A DNA stretch of 64,000 bases, taken from NCBI GenBank assembly GCA_963792855.1, contig CAWBXZ010000017.1:31998-95997 (forward strand), read 5' to 3'. Positions 1 through 8,731 of this stretch are shown here, one piece after another. How positions within the stretch are numbered: the stretch's first letter is position 1; each line of letters begins with the position of its first letter. The position numbers and the translations under genes are program-made. The notes beneath the pieces are model-generated. The model worked only from the letters and a program-made list of their open reading frames with translations. It made no database searches and was not told the origin of the DNA. The DNA is from SG8-40 sp963792855 (GTDB lineage: Bacteria; Pseudomonadota; Gammaproteobacteria; Burkholderiales; Eutrophovitaceae).

Positions 1-144
1 TGGGCATCGACTGCGCCGGACGCGCAGGGTGAGCCGGTATGGGAAGTGGTGGAGGGCTGGCTGCGCGCCCGTCAACACGTCGCGCCGGTCAAAGCGAGCG
101 TGCCGCGATTGATCGGCGTTGAAACCGAGCCCGGTATCGGTTGA
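1..144 (+). CDS. C-terminal end of an unidentified protein (partial)
   Basis: An open frame runs from the first base to a TGA at 142-144 and encodes 47 residues ending in VETEPGIG. The start lies outside the window, so the gene is truncated by the window edge. I do not recognise the family from this tail, and no catalytic motif or membrane segment is visible. It converges on the minus-strand epimerase gene with 32 bases between the stops. It could also be a chance open frame, but the position and absence of stops fit the end of a real gene. Confidence 0.35.
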   Translation, partial: WASTAPDAQGEPVWEVVEGWLRARQHVAPVKASVPRLIGVETEPGIG

Positions 145-176
145 TTGCGATCGCGCGAGCCGTCCGGGCCCGGTAA

Positions 177-1145
177 TCAGTCCAGTTTGTCGGCGCTGAT
201 CAGTCCTTTTTCGAGCAGCGAGCGAAAAACGGAATGCGTTTGCGTGATGCCCTCATCGAGCGGCATTTGTCCGTAGTCACCCAGATAGGCTCGCAACGGG
301 TCATCCGACAAATCCATCGGAAACGGCAGAGACGGGCCGTTGGCGTTGATGTCCGAACCCGGTGCGATTTTCTTGATGATGCCGAGCGATTCTTCCACCG
401 TTGAAGAGACACCGTTGATGTCGAACACGACGGCTTCGGCGCGCGGTTGCGAGACGGCCTTGATGAACGCGCTGGCGACCTCTCCGGCATGGAGCCAGGA
501 AACCGGCCCGGTAAACGGAATGGTGTAGGACTTGTCTGCCGCAGCGGCAAGGATCGCCACGGTTGTCTTCGAAGTCATCCCCTGGTCGCGGCCGACGCCG
601 TAAACGACACCGGGGCGCATTCCCACGCTGGGTACTTTCCAGTCCTGCATGTAAACGCGTGAAGTCTGTTCGTTGCAGAACTTGTAAGCGCCATAAAGCG
701 TTGCGAGGGTTTTGGCATCGAACACGCCATGCGCGGCAATTGAACTGGCATAGGCGAGCCGCGTCAGTTTGTGCTTGCGCGCGGCTTCGAACACGTTGAT
801 GGTTCCGACGACGTTGACCCTGGCGCCGGCGATCGGATCGGCCTTGCAGAACGGCACTTGCAGCGCCGCGAGGTGAATAATCGATGTCGCCTTGCTTTCT
901 TCGACGGCATTCATGATCGTTGCCGGTTCCGAAATATCGCCGACAAACCATTTCACCAGGCCGAGCTCGGAATCGGACATCAGCAGCTTCGGGCGACGCG
1001 TGTCCTTGACCAGGTCCAGGGCGAACACCGGAACGCCGGCATCGACCAGCAACGAAAGTACCCAGCTTCCTATGCAACCGCCGGCGCCAGTGAGCAGAAC
1101 GGGTCCGTCGAAATTCTTCGCGTCGATATTGAACTTGTTGGCCAT
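177..1145 (-). CDS. NAD-dependent epimerase/dehydratase (extended SDR)
   Basis: A 322-residue extended short-chain dehydrogenase/reductase. The N-terminal Rossmann fold shows the nucleotide motif TGAGGCIG at residues 19-26, an acidic residue closing beta-2 (ALDL) that suggests NAD(H) preference, and the catalytic YxxxK pair as YGAYK near residue 150. Family members epimerise, dehydrate or reduce nucleotide sugars and related substrates; the substrate cannot be read from sequence. It is cytosolic, with no signal peptide. The ATG is the first in the frame and length is normal for the family. It is followed on the same strand by nothing recognisable and preceded by a sulfurtransferase gene about 200 bases away, so a shared operon is possible but not shown. 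Confidence 0.85.
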   Translation of the reverse strand: MANKFNIDAKNFDGPVLLTGAGGCIGSWVLSLLVDAGVPVFALDLVKDTRRPKLLMSDSELGLVKWFVGDISEPATIMNAVEESKATSIIHLAALQVPFCKADPIAGARVNVVGTINVFEAARKHKLTRLAYASSIAAHGVFDAKTLATLYGAYKFCNEQTSRVYMQDWKVPSVGMRPGVVYGVGRDQGMTSKTTVAILAAAADKSYTIPFTGPVSWLHAGEVASAFIKAVSQPRAEAVVFDINGVSSTVEESLGIIKKIAPGSDINANGPSLPFPMDLSDDPLRAYLGDYGQMPLDEGITQTHSVFRSLLEKGLISADKLD

Positions 1146-1350
1146 CCTGGTTCTTTCTGTCTCGTGACGTTGAGTTGGATTACGGAACCTGTCTCATCAT
1201 TGCTCGCGCGTGCGATGGCTACGATTTTCGCTCCCGGCCAGGCACGAACGACGGTGTTTGGCTCGACCAAACAAGGAGCGTGTAACACCGGCGGGGGGCG
1301 AAAACTCGGTCCGGACGTAACGCATCGTGCGATCAATTATGAGACAGGCC

Positions 1351-2223
1351 CTAGACTTCCATCGGCAATTCGGGGTCTGCGGCCCATTCGGTCAGAGAGG
1401 CATCGTAGACCTTGACGTTCTTGTGTCCGAGCATCTCCAGCGCCAGCGCCACACTGGTGGCGGCAATGCCGCCCCCGCAGTAGGTGATGACCTGCGGTTT
1501 CGACAGTGCCGGCGCAAATATGCTGCGCAACTCGTCCGTGTCCTTGAAAGTATTGTCGTCATTGACGTGATGCAGGGCCGGCATGCTGACGCTTCCGGTG
1601 ATGTGTCCGCGCCGCCCGTAGTTCACGCCACCGGTGCCGGCATGCTGTTCCGGGCGCAGTGCGTTGATGGTGCATATGTCGCCTGCATTGACTGCCGCAA
1701 GCACGTCGTCACGCGTGGCAACCATTTGCCCGTTCGGTTCGCGCGCGGAGTATTTCCCCGGTGCAGGTTTCGGTGCCGGACCGGTTTCAATCGGGCGGCC
1801 TTCCGCCTTCCATTTCTGGAATCCACCGTCGAGAACGGCGACGCGATCGTGCCCGAACACCTTGAGCATCCACCACAGACGGGTGGCCCACCAATGGCTG
1901 GTGGTCGAATAGGTGACTACGAAACTATCGTCCGATACGCCATAGCTCGCCATTGACCGGGCGAACGTTTTTGCATCCGGGAGCATGAAATGCAGTTTCG
2001 GGTCGGGCGTCGACAGTTCGTGCTCGACGTCGACGAAGACGGCCCCGGGGATATGGCCTTTATCGAAATCCTCTCGCGCCGGTACGACGTCATAGAGGGA
2101 AAAATCCGGTTTCGGCGGCAGCAGCGTCGACGGGTCGAGAATCCGGACATTGGGGTCATCGAGGTGTTTCGCCAGCCAATCGGTGCTGACGAGAAACTCG
2201 GGATAGGTGTTGGCGTCGGTCAT
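1351..2223 (-). CDS. Two-domain rhodanese-type sulfurtransferase
   Basis: A 290-residue protein with two rhodanese domains, the length of thiosulfate or 3-mercaptopyruvate sulfurtransferases. The N-terminal domain is the inactive one; the C-terminal domain carries the persulfide-forming cysteine (C249) in the loop YCGGGIAAT. The loop lacks the basic residues of classical CRKGVT or CGSGVTA loops, but the CGGGI form recurs in a known sulfurtransferase subgroup. It likely moves sulfane sulfur from a thiol donor to cyanide, thiols or proteins. No signal peptide is visible, so it should be cytosolic. The donor (thiosulfate or mercaptopyruvate) is not decided by the sequence. Confidence 0.85.
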   Translation of the reverse strand: MTDANTYPEFLVSTDWLAKHLDDPNVRILDPSTLLPPKPDFSLYDVVPAREDFDKGHIPGAVFVDVEHELSTPDPKLHFMLPDAKTFARSMASYGVSDDSFVVTYSTTSHWWATRLWWMLKVFGHDRVAVLDGGFQKWKAEGRPIETGPAPKPAPGKYSAREPNGQMVATRDDVLAAVNAGDICTINALRPEQHAGTGGVNYGRRGHITGSVSMPALHHVNDDNTFKDTDELRSIFAPALSKPQVITYCGGGIAATSVALALEMLGHKNVKVYDASLTEWAADPELPMEV

Positions 2224-2299
2224 ATTGATTCAATCGTATCAGTGGTGTGCCTGTGGATCTCTTCGTCGGGTATTTCTGCCGATGCTCGCCGCCCGGGGG

Positions 2300-2926
2300 T
2301 CAGAAATGACCGCGGACGTTCATCAGGAAAAACTGTCCACCGGCATCGACGTCACCCGTCACGTAGGGGTTGAAACTGGTTTCGAGGTTGAGCCATCGGT
2401 ACTCCAGCCCGACGCTGAGTTTCCTCGAAACGTATATGTCCGTGCCCACCAGCAACTGGTATCCGAGATCAGTTTCGGTTTCGTCTATTTCCGCGCCGGA
2501 CCCGACTTCGACGTTCAGGTTGGTTGCATAGAAACCGAGGCCGCCACCGGCATAAAGGTCAAAGACGCCGAGCGGGGCGATGAGCTTGATGACCGCGCTG
2601 GCACCGGTGCTGACCAGGTCGGCACGGCCTTGCGCGTTGGGGATGGTTGCGGGCGCGGTGAAATCCTGGTCCCAGAGCAGCGCGTCTGCTTCGATCGCGA
2701 TATTGGGTGACGCCCGGTAGCCGCCGCTGAAAAACACCGCTGCGCCGGCATCCTGATTCGCTAACTGCGGATTGTCTTCCTCGGAATAAGCGCCGAACCC
2801 GCCGCCGATGTACCAATGTCCGACCCGGCTTTCCGCGGAATTGGACTGGGCCATGCCGATCCCGGGAGTGCAAAGGCAGGCAAGGGTGGCAAGGGCAATA
2901 ACCGTGCGCTGGATAATGGTTTGCAT
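2300..2926 (-). CDS. Outer-membrane beta-barrel protein
   Basis: A secreted protein of about 208 residues. It has a signal peptide with a hydrophobic core (VIALATLACLCTPG) and a likely cleavage after GMAQ. It then shows alternating Gly/aromatic strands (WYIGGGFGAY, GGYRA) and ends in a C-terminal phenylalanine (VRGHF), the usual signature for BAM-assembled barrels. It resembles small OmpA-like or OmpW-like barrels of eight strands without a periplasmic domain. I chose the ATG at 2926 because AGGAA lies eight bases upstream; an in-frame ATG at 2941 would add five residues. The function is unknown; porin, lipid or adhesion roles are possible. Confidence 0.75.
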   Translation of the reverse strand: MQTIIQRTVIALATLACLCTPGIGMAQSNSAESRVGHWYIGGGFGAYSEEDNPQLANQDAGAAVFFSGGYRASPNIAIEADALLWDQDFTAPATIPNAQGRADLVSTGASAVIKLIAPLGVFDLYAGGGLGFYATNLNVEVGSGAEIDETETDLGYQLLVGTDIYVSRKLSVGLEYRWLNLETSFNPYVTGDVDAGGQFFLMNVRGHF

Positions 2927-3199
2927 GTCTGTATTCCTCATTTCAAATTCGCGGGCAAAGGTTGCGAAAAATCGATGCCGGTGCCGTTCGCCGCGGCCGC
3001 TGGCAGGCGGCGTTGTTGTACCTGCCGGTCATCAGTCTGGCTGCCGCTGCAACGCGGCGAAAAGCAAGATAAAGACAGATTAAACAATCGGTTGATGGCA
3101 GTCCGGCCAAATTTTACCGGAACCGTTCCGCAAAGGGTTTCAAGATGCCCCCGCTCTGTTGCATGATGAGCGAATCTCGGCAAGCAGCGAAACAGACCA

Positions 3200-4051
3200 A
3201 TGAATAATGATACCGCTTACCTCGAATCGCTTTTCAATAACCGGGCCGCTGTGCCTGATTTTCAGGCCTTCTTCGATCGTTGGGAGACGAAATCGAACGC
3301 CACGTTGCACTCGCTCAGGGCTCAGGTCGAGAAAGACGTGCCCTACGGCGACGACATCATGGAAACCATGGATGTGTTCATGCCGAAGGGGCCGGGCAAG
3401 GCCCTGCTGATGTTCATACACGGCGGCTACTGGCGCTCGCTCGACAAGAAGCAGCATGCGTTTGTTGCGGCGCCATTCGTCGATGCCGGCATTGCGGTCG
3501 CGTCGATCAACTATTCGCTGTGCCCGGCAGTGTCGATGGAGCATATCGTCAAACAGATGATTGCGGCGAGCGCCTATCTTTATCGTAACGCTGCGGATTT
3601 CGGCGTCCCGCGCAACAGGATGTATGTTGCGGGGCACTCGGCGGGCGGCCATCTGGCCGCCATGGCGCTCGCCTGCCTGTGGCCGCAGGTCGCACGGGGG
3701 TTGCCACGCAAATTGTTTCAGGCCGCGTTGTCGATCAGCGGCGTCTACGACTTGCGGGTGCTGACGCGGGTGCCTTCGATCAACGCGGATCTGAGAATGA
3801 CGCCCGAGGATGCGCGCAAGCTCAGCCCGGCGCTGATGCAGCCTGCGACCGACGCACCGTTGACGATCGCAGTGGGCGGGCGCGAAATAGGCGGCTTCAA
3901 GGACCAGCACAGAATCATTGCCCAAGCCTGGAGCGCGCATATCGGAGCGGACATACCCTGCCCCGAGGAGCATCATTTCAGCATCCTGGAAACCTTTGCG
4001 AACCCGCAAAGCGAACTGTTCAAGGCATCGTTGCGAATGATGGGAATCTGA
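3200..4051 (+). CDS. Alpha/beta hydrolase, arylformamidase-like
   Basis: A 283-residue alpha/beta hydrolase. The oxyanion-hole motif FIHGGYW lies near residue 75, the nucleophile elbow GHSAGG (GxSxG) near residue 140, and a late histidine in HHFSILE near residue 258 would complete the triad. HGGYW together with GHSAGGHL resembles kynurenine formamidases and small esterases of the hormone-sensitive-lipase group. No signal peptide is seen. No other kynurenine-pathway gene is nearby, so formamidase activity is only a suggestion. No clear Shine-Dalgarno lies before the ATG, but upstream sequence holds no better start. Confidence 0.8.
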   Translation: MNNDTAYLESLFNNRAAVPDFQAFFDRWETKSNATLHSLRAQVEKDVPYGDDIMETMDVFMPKGPGKALLMFIHGGYWRSLDKKQHAFVAAPFVDAGIAVASINYSLCPAVSMEHIVKQMIAASAYLYRNAADFGVPRNRMYVAGHSAGGHLAAMALACLWPQVARGLPRKLFQAALSISGVYDLRVLTRVPSINADLRMTPEDARKLSPALMQPATDAPLTIAVGGREIGGFKDQHRIIAQAWSAHIGADIPCPEEHHFSILETFANPQSELFKASLRMMGI

Positions 4052-4095
4052 CCTGGTCGAACCCGGTTTGCATTTCCGCGCCAAATACTGGTTAA

Positions 4096-5274
4096 ATGAT
4101 CAGTATTATGGAAAACGAACCGGTATTCGACGTTGGCCACTGCGGTGCCGACCATGCGCACCCGGATCATTTGCGGCGGCTTCACTGCCTCGAGGGTCCC
4201 TCGGAAAGGGCAACTGTCCGCAAGGGGCGGGGCGCGACAGGCAACCCGGAAGGCCGCTTCGAGTCAACGGCGCGAGCTTGTATAGACGACGGATGGGGGG
4301 AGCCGGAGGCCGGCACGCCGTCGGCGTTGCCCACCCATGTAACGGCGGAACGGGCCAGGACTGTTATTACCCGGAACAGCTCGCCGGACGTTCCGTTCAG
4401 TTATTCGATCAATCCGTACCGTGGCTGTGAGCACGGCTGCACCTACTGTTTTGCCCGGCCCGGCCACGCTTACCTGAATCTTTCGCCTGGTCTGGAATTC
4501 GAGACGCGTCTGATCGCCAAAGTCAATGCGGCCGAATGCCTGGAGCGGGAACTTTCGCGACCCGGTTACGTTTGCGAGACGATTGCGCTGGGTACCAACA
4601 CCGATCCCTATCAGCCGGTTGAGCGCAAATGGCGCATCACCCGTTCGCTGCTCGAGGTTGCGGCGAAATTCAACCAGCCGGTCGGCATTGTCACGAAGAA
4701 TGCGCTGGTCGAGCGTGACCTCGATATCCTGGGGCCGATGGCGCAACGCGGCCTGGCTGCGGTGTTCGTTTCGGTAACGACGCTCGATCATCAACTGGCG
4801 CGCCGTCTGGAGCCGCGCGCGTCGGCGCCTTCCAGAAGAATCGAGGCGATCCGCCGCTTGAGCGAAGCCGGTGTGCCGGTCGGCGTCATGTTTGCGCCGG
4901 TCATTCCGTTTCTGACCGATTCCGAGCTCGAATCGGTGCTGGGTGCGGCATCCAGCGCTGGTGCCCGGCAGGCCGGGTACATACTGCTGCGGTTGCCATA
5001 CGAGGTTAAGCAGATCTTTCGCGACTGGCTGCAGTGCCACTATCCCCTGAAAGCCGCGCACGTCATGAGCCGCGTGCAAGCCATGCGCGGCGGCCGGGAC
5101 AATGACCCGGACTTCGGTTCGCGCATGGTCGGCAAGGGCGAATTCGCCGAATTGCTCAGCAAGCGCTTCCGGATCGCGTGCAGACGCTTCGGTCTGAACC
5201 TGAATCAGCGAAAGCTGGATGTTTCCCGCTTTCGGCGCCCGGCACCCGATGGACAGATGGATTTGTTTGCATAG
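4096..5274 (+). CDS. PA0069-family radical SAM protein (SplB-like)
   Basis: A 392-residue radical SAM protein. The iron-sulfur cluster motif is CxxxCxxC (CEHGCTYC) near residue 115, preceded by INPYRGCEHGC and followed by GTNTDPYQPVE. This pattern marks the PA0069 / DNA-repair-photolyase-like branch related to spore photoproduct lyase. Members are widespread in proteobacteria and their substrate is not established. The N-terminal 80 residues are charged and variable. An ATG at 4108 is an alternative start. It stands alone on the plus strand, followed after 147 bases by a DUF2007 gene. Confidence 0.85.
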   Translation: MISIMENEPVFDVGHCGADHAHPDHLRRLHCLEGPSERATVRKGRGATGNPEGRFESTARACIDDGWGEPEAGTPSALPTHVTAERARTVITRNSSPDVPFSYSINPYRGCEHGCTYCFARPGHAYLNLSPGLEFETRLIAKVNAAECLERELSRPGYVCETIALGTNTDPYQPVERKWRITRSLLEVAAKFNQPVGIVTKNALVERDLDILGPMAQRGLAAVFVSVTTLDHQLARRLEPRASAPSRRIEAIRRLSEAGVPVGVMFAPVIPFLTDSELESVLGAASSAGARQAGYILLRLPYEVKQIFRDWLQCHYPLKAAHVMSRVQAMRGGRDNDPDFGSRMVGKGEFAELLSKRFRIACRRFGLNLNQRKLDVSRFRRPAPDGQMDLFA

Positions 5275-5421
5275 TCCGCACATGCGTAAACGTGCGAAGG
5301 GTTGCCGCTAACGCGGGTAACATCAAGGATTATCAGGCGAACGGTTCGTCGGCCATTGGCCGACAGGAATGACGCGAAGAATGAGGTACCGAAACGGACA
5401 TCGGAGAAAGGTTCGGGGCTG

Positions 5422-5733
5422 ATGCGAAGAATCTACTCCGCTGCGACGCTGCCCGACGCACATCTCATAGTCGGCCTGCTGGGGCAGGCAGGGATTCCCG
5501 CCCGGGTATTCAACGAGAATGCCCAGGGCGGTGTTGGCGAGATTCCATTTGTTCATGCCTGGCCGGAGGTTTGGGTCGAGGACGAGCGTGATGCCGGGCG
5601 CGCGCTCGAACTCATCCGCGATTTCGACAAGAACAAGGGCACCGACCGGCAGGTTGCTTGCCCCGGGTGCGGCGAACAGAACCCGGAGAATTTCGAAGTT
5701 TGCTGGAACTGCGGGACTGCGCTTGCCGACTGA
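5422..5733 (+). CDS. DUF2007 protein with C-terminal zinc ribbon
   Basis: A 103-residue protein. Residues 1-70 match the DUF2007 (putative signal-transducing) pattern: an N-terminal RRIYSA strand, LLGQAGIPARVFNEN, and PEVWV. The C-terminus has two CxxC pairs, CPGCGEQN and CWNCG, which would bind one zinc as a zinc ribbon. I chose the ATG at 5422 because the domain begins there and GAGAAAGG lies just upstream; a longer frame to 5302 has no family-like sequence. Its stop may overlap the start of the next gene if that gene uses the TTG at 5723. The function is unknown; a small regulatory or protein-interaction role is likely. Confidence 0.8.
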   Translation: MRRIYSAATLPDAHLIVGLLGQAGIPARVFNENAQGGVGEIPFVHAWPEVWVEDERDAGRALELIRDFDKNKGTDRQVACPGCGEQNPENFEVCWNCGTALAD

Positions 5734-5824
5734 CTGGCACTTCGGAAGAAGAGAATTCCTGCGTGCGACGGCAGCGCTCCTGACGATGCCGGCTGTTCAA
5801 TCATTTGCCAACGGACACAGAGAC

Positions 5825-6763
5825 ATGAATGTATGCCTGTACGCCGATGAAATGCTCGGGGCTTACGGCTTTCCCGAAGGCCATCCGTTCGGGATCGATC
5901 GCCAGCAGGCTTTCCTGCGGCAAGCGAAGCAGCAGAAGTTGCTGGACCGGGTACGAGTTGAACCAGGCAGGGCCGCGACGCCGGCAATGCTCGAACGATT
6001 TCACCGGGCGGATTACATCGAAAAGGTACGTACCGCCGAGTCGGCAGGTATTGATTATCTCGATGCCGGCGATACGCCGGTGTTCCCGAATGTTTTCGAA
6101 ATCTCTTCCTGGGTTGTTGGCTCGGCTCTCAAGGGGCTCGACGACGTCATGAGCGGAAGTTGCGTTCGCACTTTCCAGCCGATCGGCGGTTTGCATCACG
6201 CCGGGCGTGCGCACGCGGCGGGATTTTGCGTGTTCAACGATCTGGGCGTCGTGATTGAAACGCTGCGCGCAGAATATGGCGTCAAGCGGATCGGCTATGT
6301 CGATATCGATGTGCACTTCGGTGATGGCGTGTTCTACGCATTTGAAGATGATCCTGATGTCATCATCGCCGACATCCATCAGGACCCGCGCACTTTGTAT
6401 CCCGGGACCGGCTTCGTTGAGGAGACAGGCAGGGGCCCGGCGCGCGGCACCAAGCTGAATATTCCGTTGCGACCCGGGTCGGGTGACCGGGAGTTCGCAA
6501 ATGTCTGGCCGCAGGTCGAACGCCACCTCGAAAAGTTCGCCCCCGAGTTCTTTCTCTTCCAGTGTGGCGCGGACGGCCTGGAGGGGGATCCGCTGGCGGG
6601 GCTGCGCTATAGCAGTGAAACCCACGCGCTCGCCGCCAGGAATCTATGCGATCTTGCCAAACGCCATGCGAAGGGACGACTGATGGCGTTTGGTGGCGGG
6701 GGATATGACCGCCAGAACCTTGCGGCGGGCTGGTCTGCGGTGCTTGCCGAAGCGATGAGATAA
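5825..6763 (+). CDS. Histone-deacetylase-fold (AcuC/acetylpolyamine-like) amidohydrolase
   Basis: A 312-residue zinc hydrolase of the arginase/deacetylase fold. Visible catalytic features are the tandem histidines in GGLHHAGRAHAAGF, the zinc ligands in DIDVHFGDG, the late acidic ligand in FQCGADGLEGDPL, and the terminal glycine-rich GGGGYD with its tyrosine. Bacterial members deacetylate acetylpolyamines, acetylated proteins or related amides. The ATG at 5825 begins exactly at the catalytic domain but lacks a clear ribosome site. The frame stays open upstream and encodes a convincing twin-arginine signal (GRREFLRATAALL) starting from a TTG at 5723, so the real protein may be exported. The deacetylase fold is certain; the substrate is not. 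Confidence 0.85.
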   Translation: MNVCLYADEMLGAYGFPEGHPFGIDRQQAFLRQAKQQKLLDRVRVEPGRAATPAMLERFHRADYIEKVRTAESAGIDYLDAGDTPVFPNVFEISSWVVGSALKGLDDVMSGSCVRTFQPIGGLHHAGRAHAAGFCVFNDLGVVIETLRAEYGVKRIGYVDIDVHFGDGVFYAFEDDPDVIIADIHQDPRTLYPGTGFVEETGRGPARGTKLNIPLRPGSGDREFANVWPQVERHLEKFAPEFFLFQCGADGLEGDPLAGLRYSSETHALAARNLCDLAKRHAKGRLMAFGGGGYDRQNLAAGWSAVLAEAMR

Positions 6764-6809
6764 GCGGAACTGCCACCTCAACGCATAGCGCTGGCATCGG
6801 CGGTCAGGC

Positions 6810-7325
6810 TTAACTCGCCGATGCCCAACCTGACGTCGCGCCAAGATCCGCGGCGCTCGCCCGGCAGGTGCCGGGCAACATCGAACTGATATCGATCGTA
6901 TTGTTTGGATCCGGCCCGCAATCCCACATCGCAGCGACATCGCCCGGCTGCATCGCGGCTGTACGCGCAACGTCTGGCCAGGGTCGCATCATGACATGCT
7001 GATTGTTTACGAGAGAATTGACGTTACGAATCTGGGCGCGGATCGCACCTTCGTCGCTTGTCTGAAGTGTTGCAACATAGTTCGACACGATTGTGCCCGC
7101 GGGTGGCTCGCACGCCCAGCTTCCGCCGACAGGGAGCGAGACCGAGACCTGAACCGATTCCGAAATGCTTGCGCGGCAAACACTCAGCGCGAGCAAGACC
7201 TCGGACATCTTCGCTCGGGCGGCATAGTTCTGATACGCAGGCAAAGCCACGGCAGCCAGAATACCGATAATCGCAACGACGATCATCAGCTCGATTAGCG
7301 TGAATCCCTTTTGTAGAGTCTTCAT
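6810..7325 (-). CDS. pilA: Type IV pilin (PilA-like major pilin)
   Basis: A 171-residue type IVa prepilin. It has a short basic leader MKTLQKG followed by the N-methylphenylalanine segment FTLIELMIVVAIIGILAAVA. Cleavage after the glycine leaves F1 and the invariant E5, both present. The globular part holds four cysteines, enough for the C-terminal disulfide loop. The protein would be processed by PilD and assembled into pili for twitching, adhesion or DNA uptake. Shine-Dalgarno AGGGGA lies five bases before the ATG, and a sigma-54 promoter lies about 85 bases upstream. The 3' end overlaps a 10-bp inverted repeat (6793-6825) without a T-run. No other pil gene is in the window. Confidence 0.9.
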   Translation of the reverse strand: MKTLQKGFTLIELMIVVAIIGILAAVALPAYQNYAARAKMSEVLLALSVCRASISESVQVSVSLPVGGSWACEPPAGTIVSNYVATLQTSDEGAIRAQIRNVNSLVNNQHVMMRPWPDVARTAAMQPGDVAAMWDCGPDPNNTIDISSMLPGTCRASAADLGATSGWASAS

Positions 7326-7409
7326 AAGTTCCCCTTAATGTGCTGCATCGAACTCACGCTGTTCACCGCTTTGTTATATGCGTATATCGCAACACTCACG
7401 GGTATAACT

Positions 7410-7425
7410 GGCAGGTTTCGTGCCA
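7410..7425 (-). promoter_or_regulatory. Sigma-54 promoter of the pilin gene
   Basis: The minus strand reads TGGCACGAAACCTGCC, matching the RpoN consensus TGGCAC-N5-TTGC with the exact 12-base spacing between GG and GC and one mismatch in the -12 box. It lies 85 bases before the pilin ATG, which gives a leader of about 75 bases. Pilin genes in many proteobacteria use sigma-54 with PilR. Confidence 0.65.
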
Positions 7426-7627
7426 TGCACATCGCGGTCTCGCGGGAGATCAAAACCGTTGTTTAAACAACGAGGTAGGGTTTTCGATCACACATTGCGC
7501 CGGAGCCGTGCGAGATGACTGACAGCCTGTTTCGGCGTGAATTGCTGTGTTGATCGCGGCCCGGATTCCGGCGAGCCGTAATGTGGGCGGGCTTGCCCTG
7601 ATTTCCTTGCGAGACCTGCCTGATTTT

Positions 7628-8614
7628 TCAACTCGCCTTGTCGTCTCGATGCGCGCTCCCTCGCATCCAGGCAGACACTCTGGGCAGACCGGCGTTGGCG
7701 CCACACAGAACAACCACGATGTTTTCATCGGGCTTGATGGTGACCTTGCCCGCCAGCAGCGCTGCCACAGAGCACGAGGTGGCCGGCTCCGTCAGCAGTT
7801 TGTCTTCCGCAAGGAGTTCAAGCAGCGCGTCGACCGCCTGTTGGTCCGACACGGTGACCAATTCCGAGGCGTGGCTGGTGATGATGTCGAACTGGCGCTG
7901 CCCTGTTCTGCGCGCGCCGAGCGTTTCGGCAATGGAGGTGATCGCGGGCAGTTCGACAATGCGGCCGGATCGCCAACTCTGGTACATCGAATCCGCGCCT
8001 TCGGTTTCGACACCGGCGATCCTTGTCGCCGGGCTGTAGGCGGCCGCAGCGGAAATCAGCCCTGACAGCAGGCCGCCGCCGCCAATGGATGCGACGATCA
8101 GGTCGATGCGGGGAATCTGCGAGACGAGTTCGGAGACGATGGTACCTTGCCCGGCCATTACATGGACGTCATCGAACGGATGGATATAGGCGGCATCGTT
8201 GTCTCGCGCCCTCGCGCGGGCCTCGATATTTGACTCGTCCCAGCTTTCTCCGTGCAAGACGACCTCGGCGCCCAGTGTCTCGATCGCGCGCACGCGGTAA
8301 GGCGGTGATTTGCGGGGCAGGTAAACGGTCGCCGGAATGCCTGCCATTTGCGCGGTATAGGCGAGCGCCAGGCCGTGATTTCCACCCGACGCGGTGACGA
8401 CACCGTGAGCGCGGCGGTGCGGCGGCAACTGCGAAATGGCGTTGAATGCGCCACGCACCTTGAACGAGTGTGTCGGCTGCAAGGTTTCCAGCTTGAGCCA
8501 AACATTGGCGCCGAGTTTACGGCTCAGGTAGTGCGACCGGATCAGCGGCGTCGGCGCAAGCGATCGTCGTACGGTTTCGAATGCGGCGTCGATGAGTTCC
8601 CGGTCGATCAGCAC
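7628..8614 (-). CDS. Threonine/serine dehydratase-like PLP enzyme
   Basis: A 328-residue fold-type II PLP enzyme. The Schiff-base lysine lies in THSFKVRGA near residue 50, SGGNHGLA binds the substrate carboxylate, and the glycine-rich phosphate loop is SIGGGGLLSG. Threonine dehydratases deaminate threonine or serine to 2-oxo acids; related enzymes are serine racemases and hydroxyaspartate dehydratases. There is no C-terminal ACT regulatory domain, so this is the short catabolic type. I chose the GTG at 8614, preceded by GGTGAG, rather than the ATG at 8677, because the added residues are not family-like. It lies downstream of trpB2 on the same strand with 117 bases between. Confidence 0.8.
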   Translation of the reverse strand: MLIDRELIDAAFETVRRSLAPTPLIRSHYLSRKLGANVWLKLETLQPTHSFKVRGAFNAISQLPPHRRAHGVVTASGGNHGLALAYTAQMAGIPATVYLPRKSPPYRVRAIETLGAEVVLHGESWDESNIEARARARDNDAAYIHPFDDVHVMAGQGTIVSELVSQIPRIDLIVASIGGGGLLSGLISAAAAYSPATRIAGVETEGADSMYQSWRSGRIVELPAITSIAETLGARRTGQRQFDIITSHASELVTVSDQQAVDALLELLAEDKLLTEPATSCSVAALLAGKVTIKPDENIVVVLCGANAGLPRVSAWMRGSAHRDDKAS

Positions 8615-8731
8615 CTTGCGCTCACCGTGTCGCCGATGTGGCACTTTTGCCGTTCCCTGCCCGGCGCGTTGGCGCAACTTCTCGGCTTGTGCGGACAGGC
8701 GCTATTTTTCGGCTTGTGCGGGCGGACACAA

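Noticed and set aside
301..1077. Long minus-strand frame overlapping the epimerase gene
   Set aside because: Arginine-rich composition without any domain; it is a frame shadow of the SDR gene, which has clear motifs.
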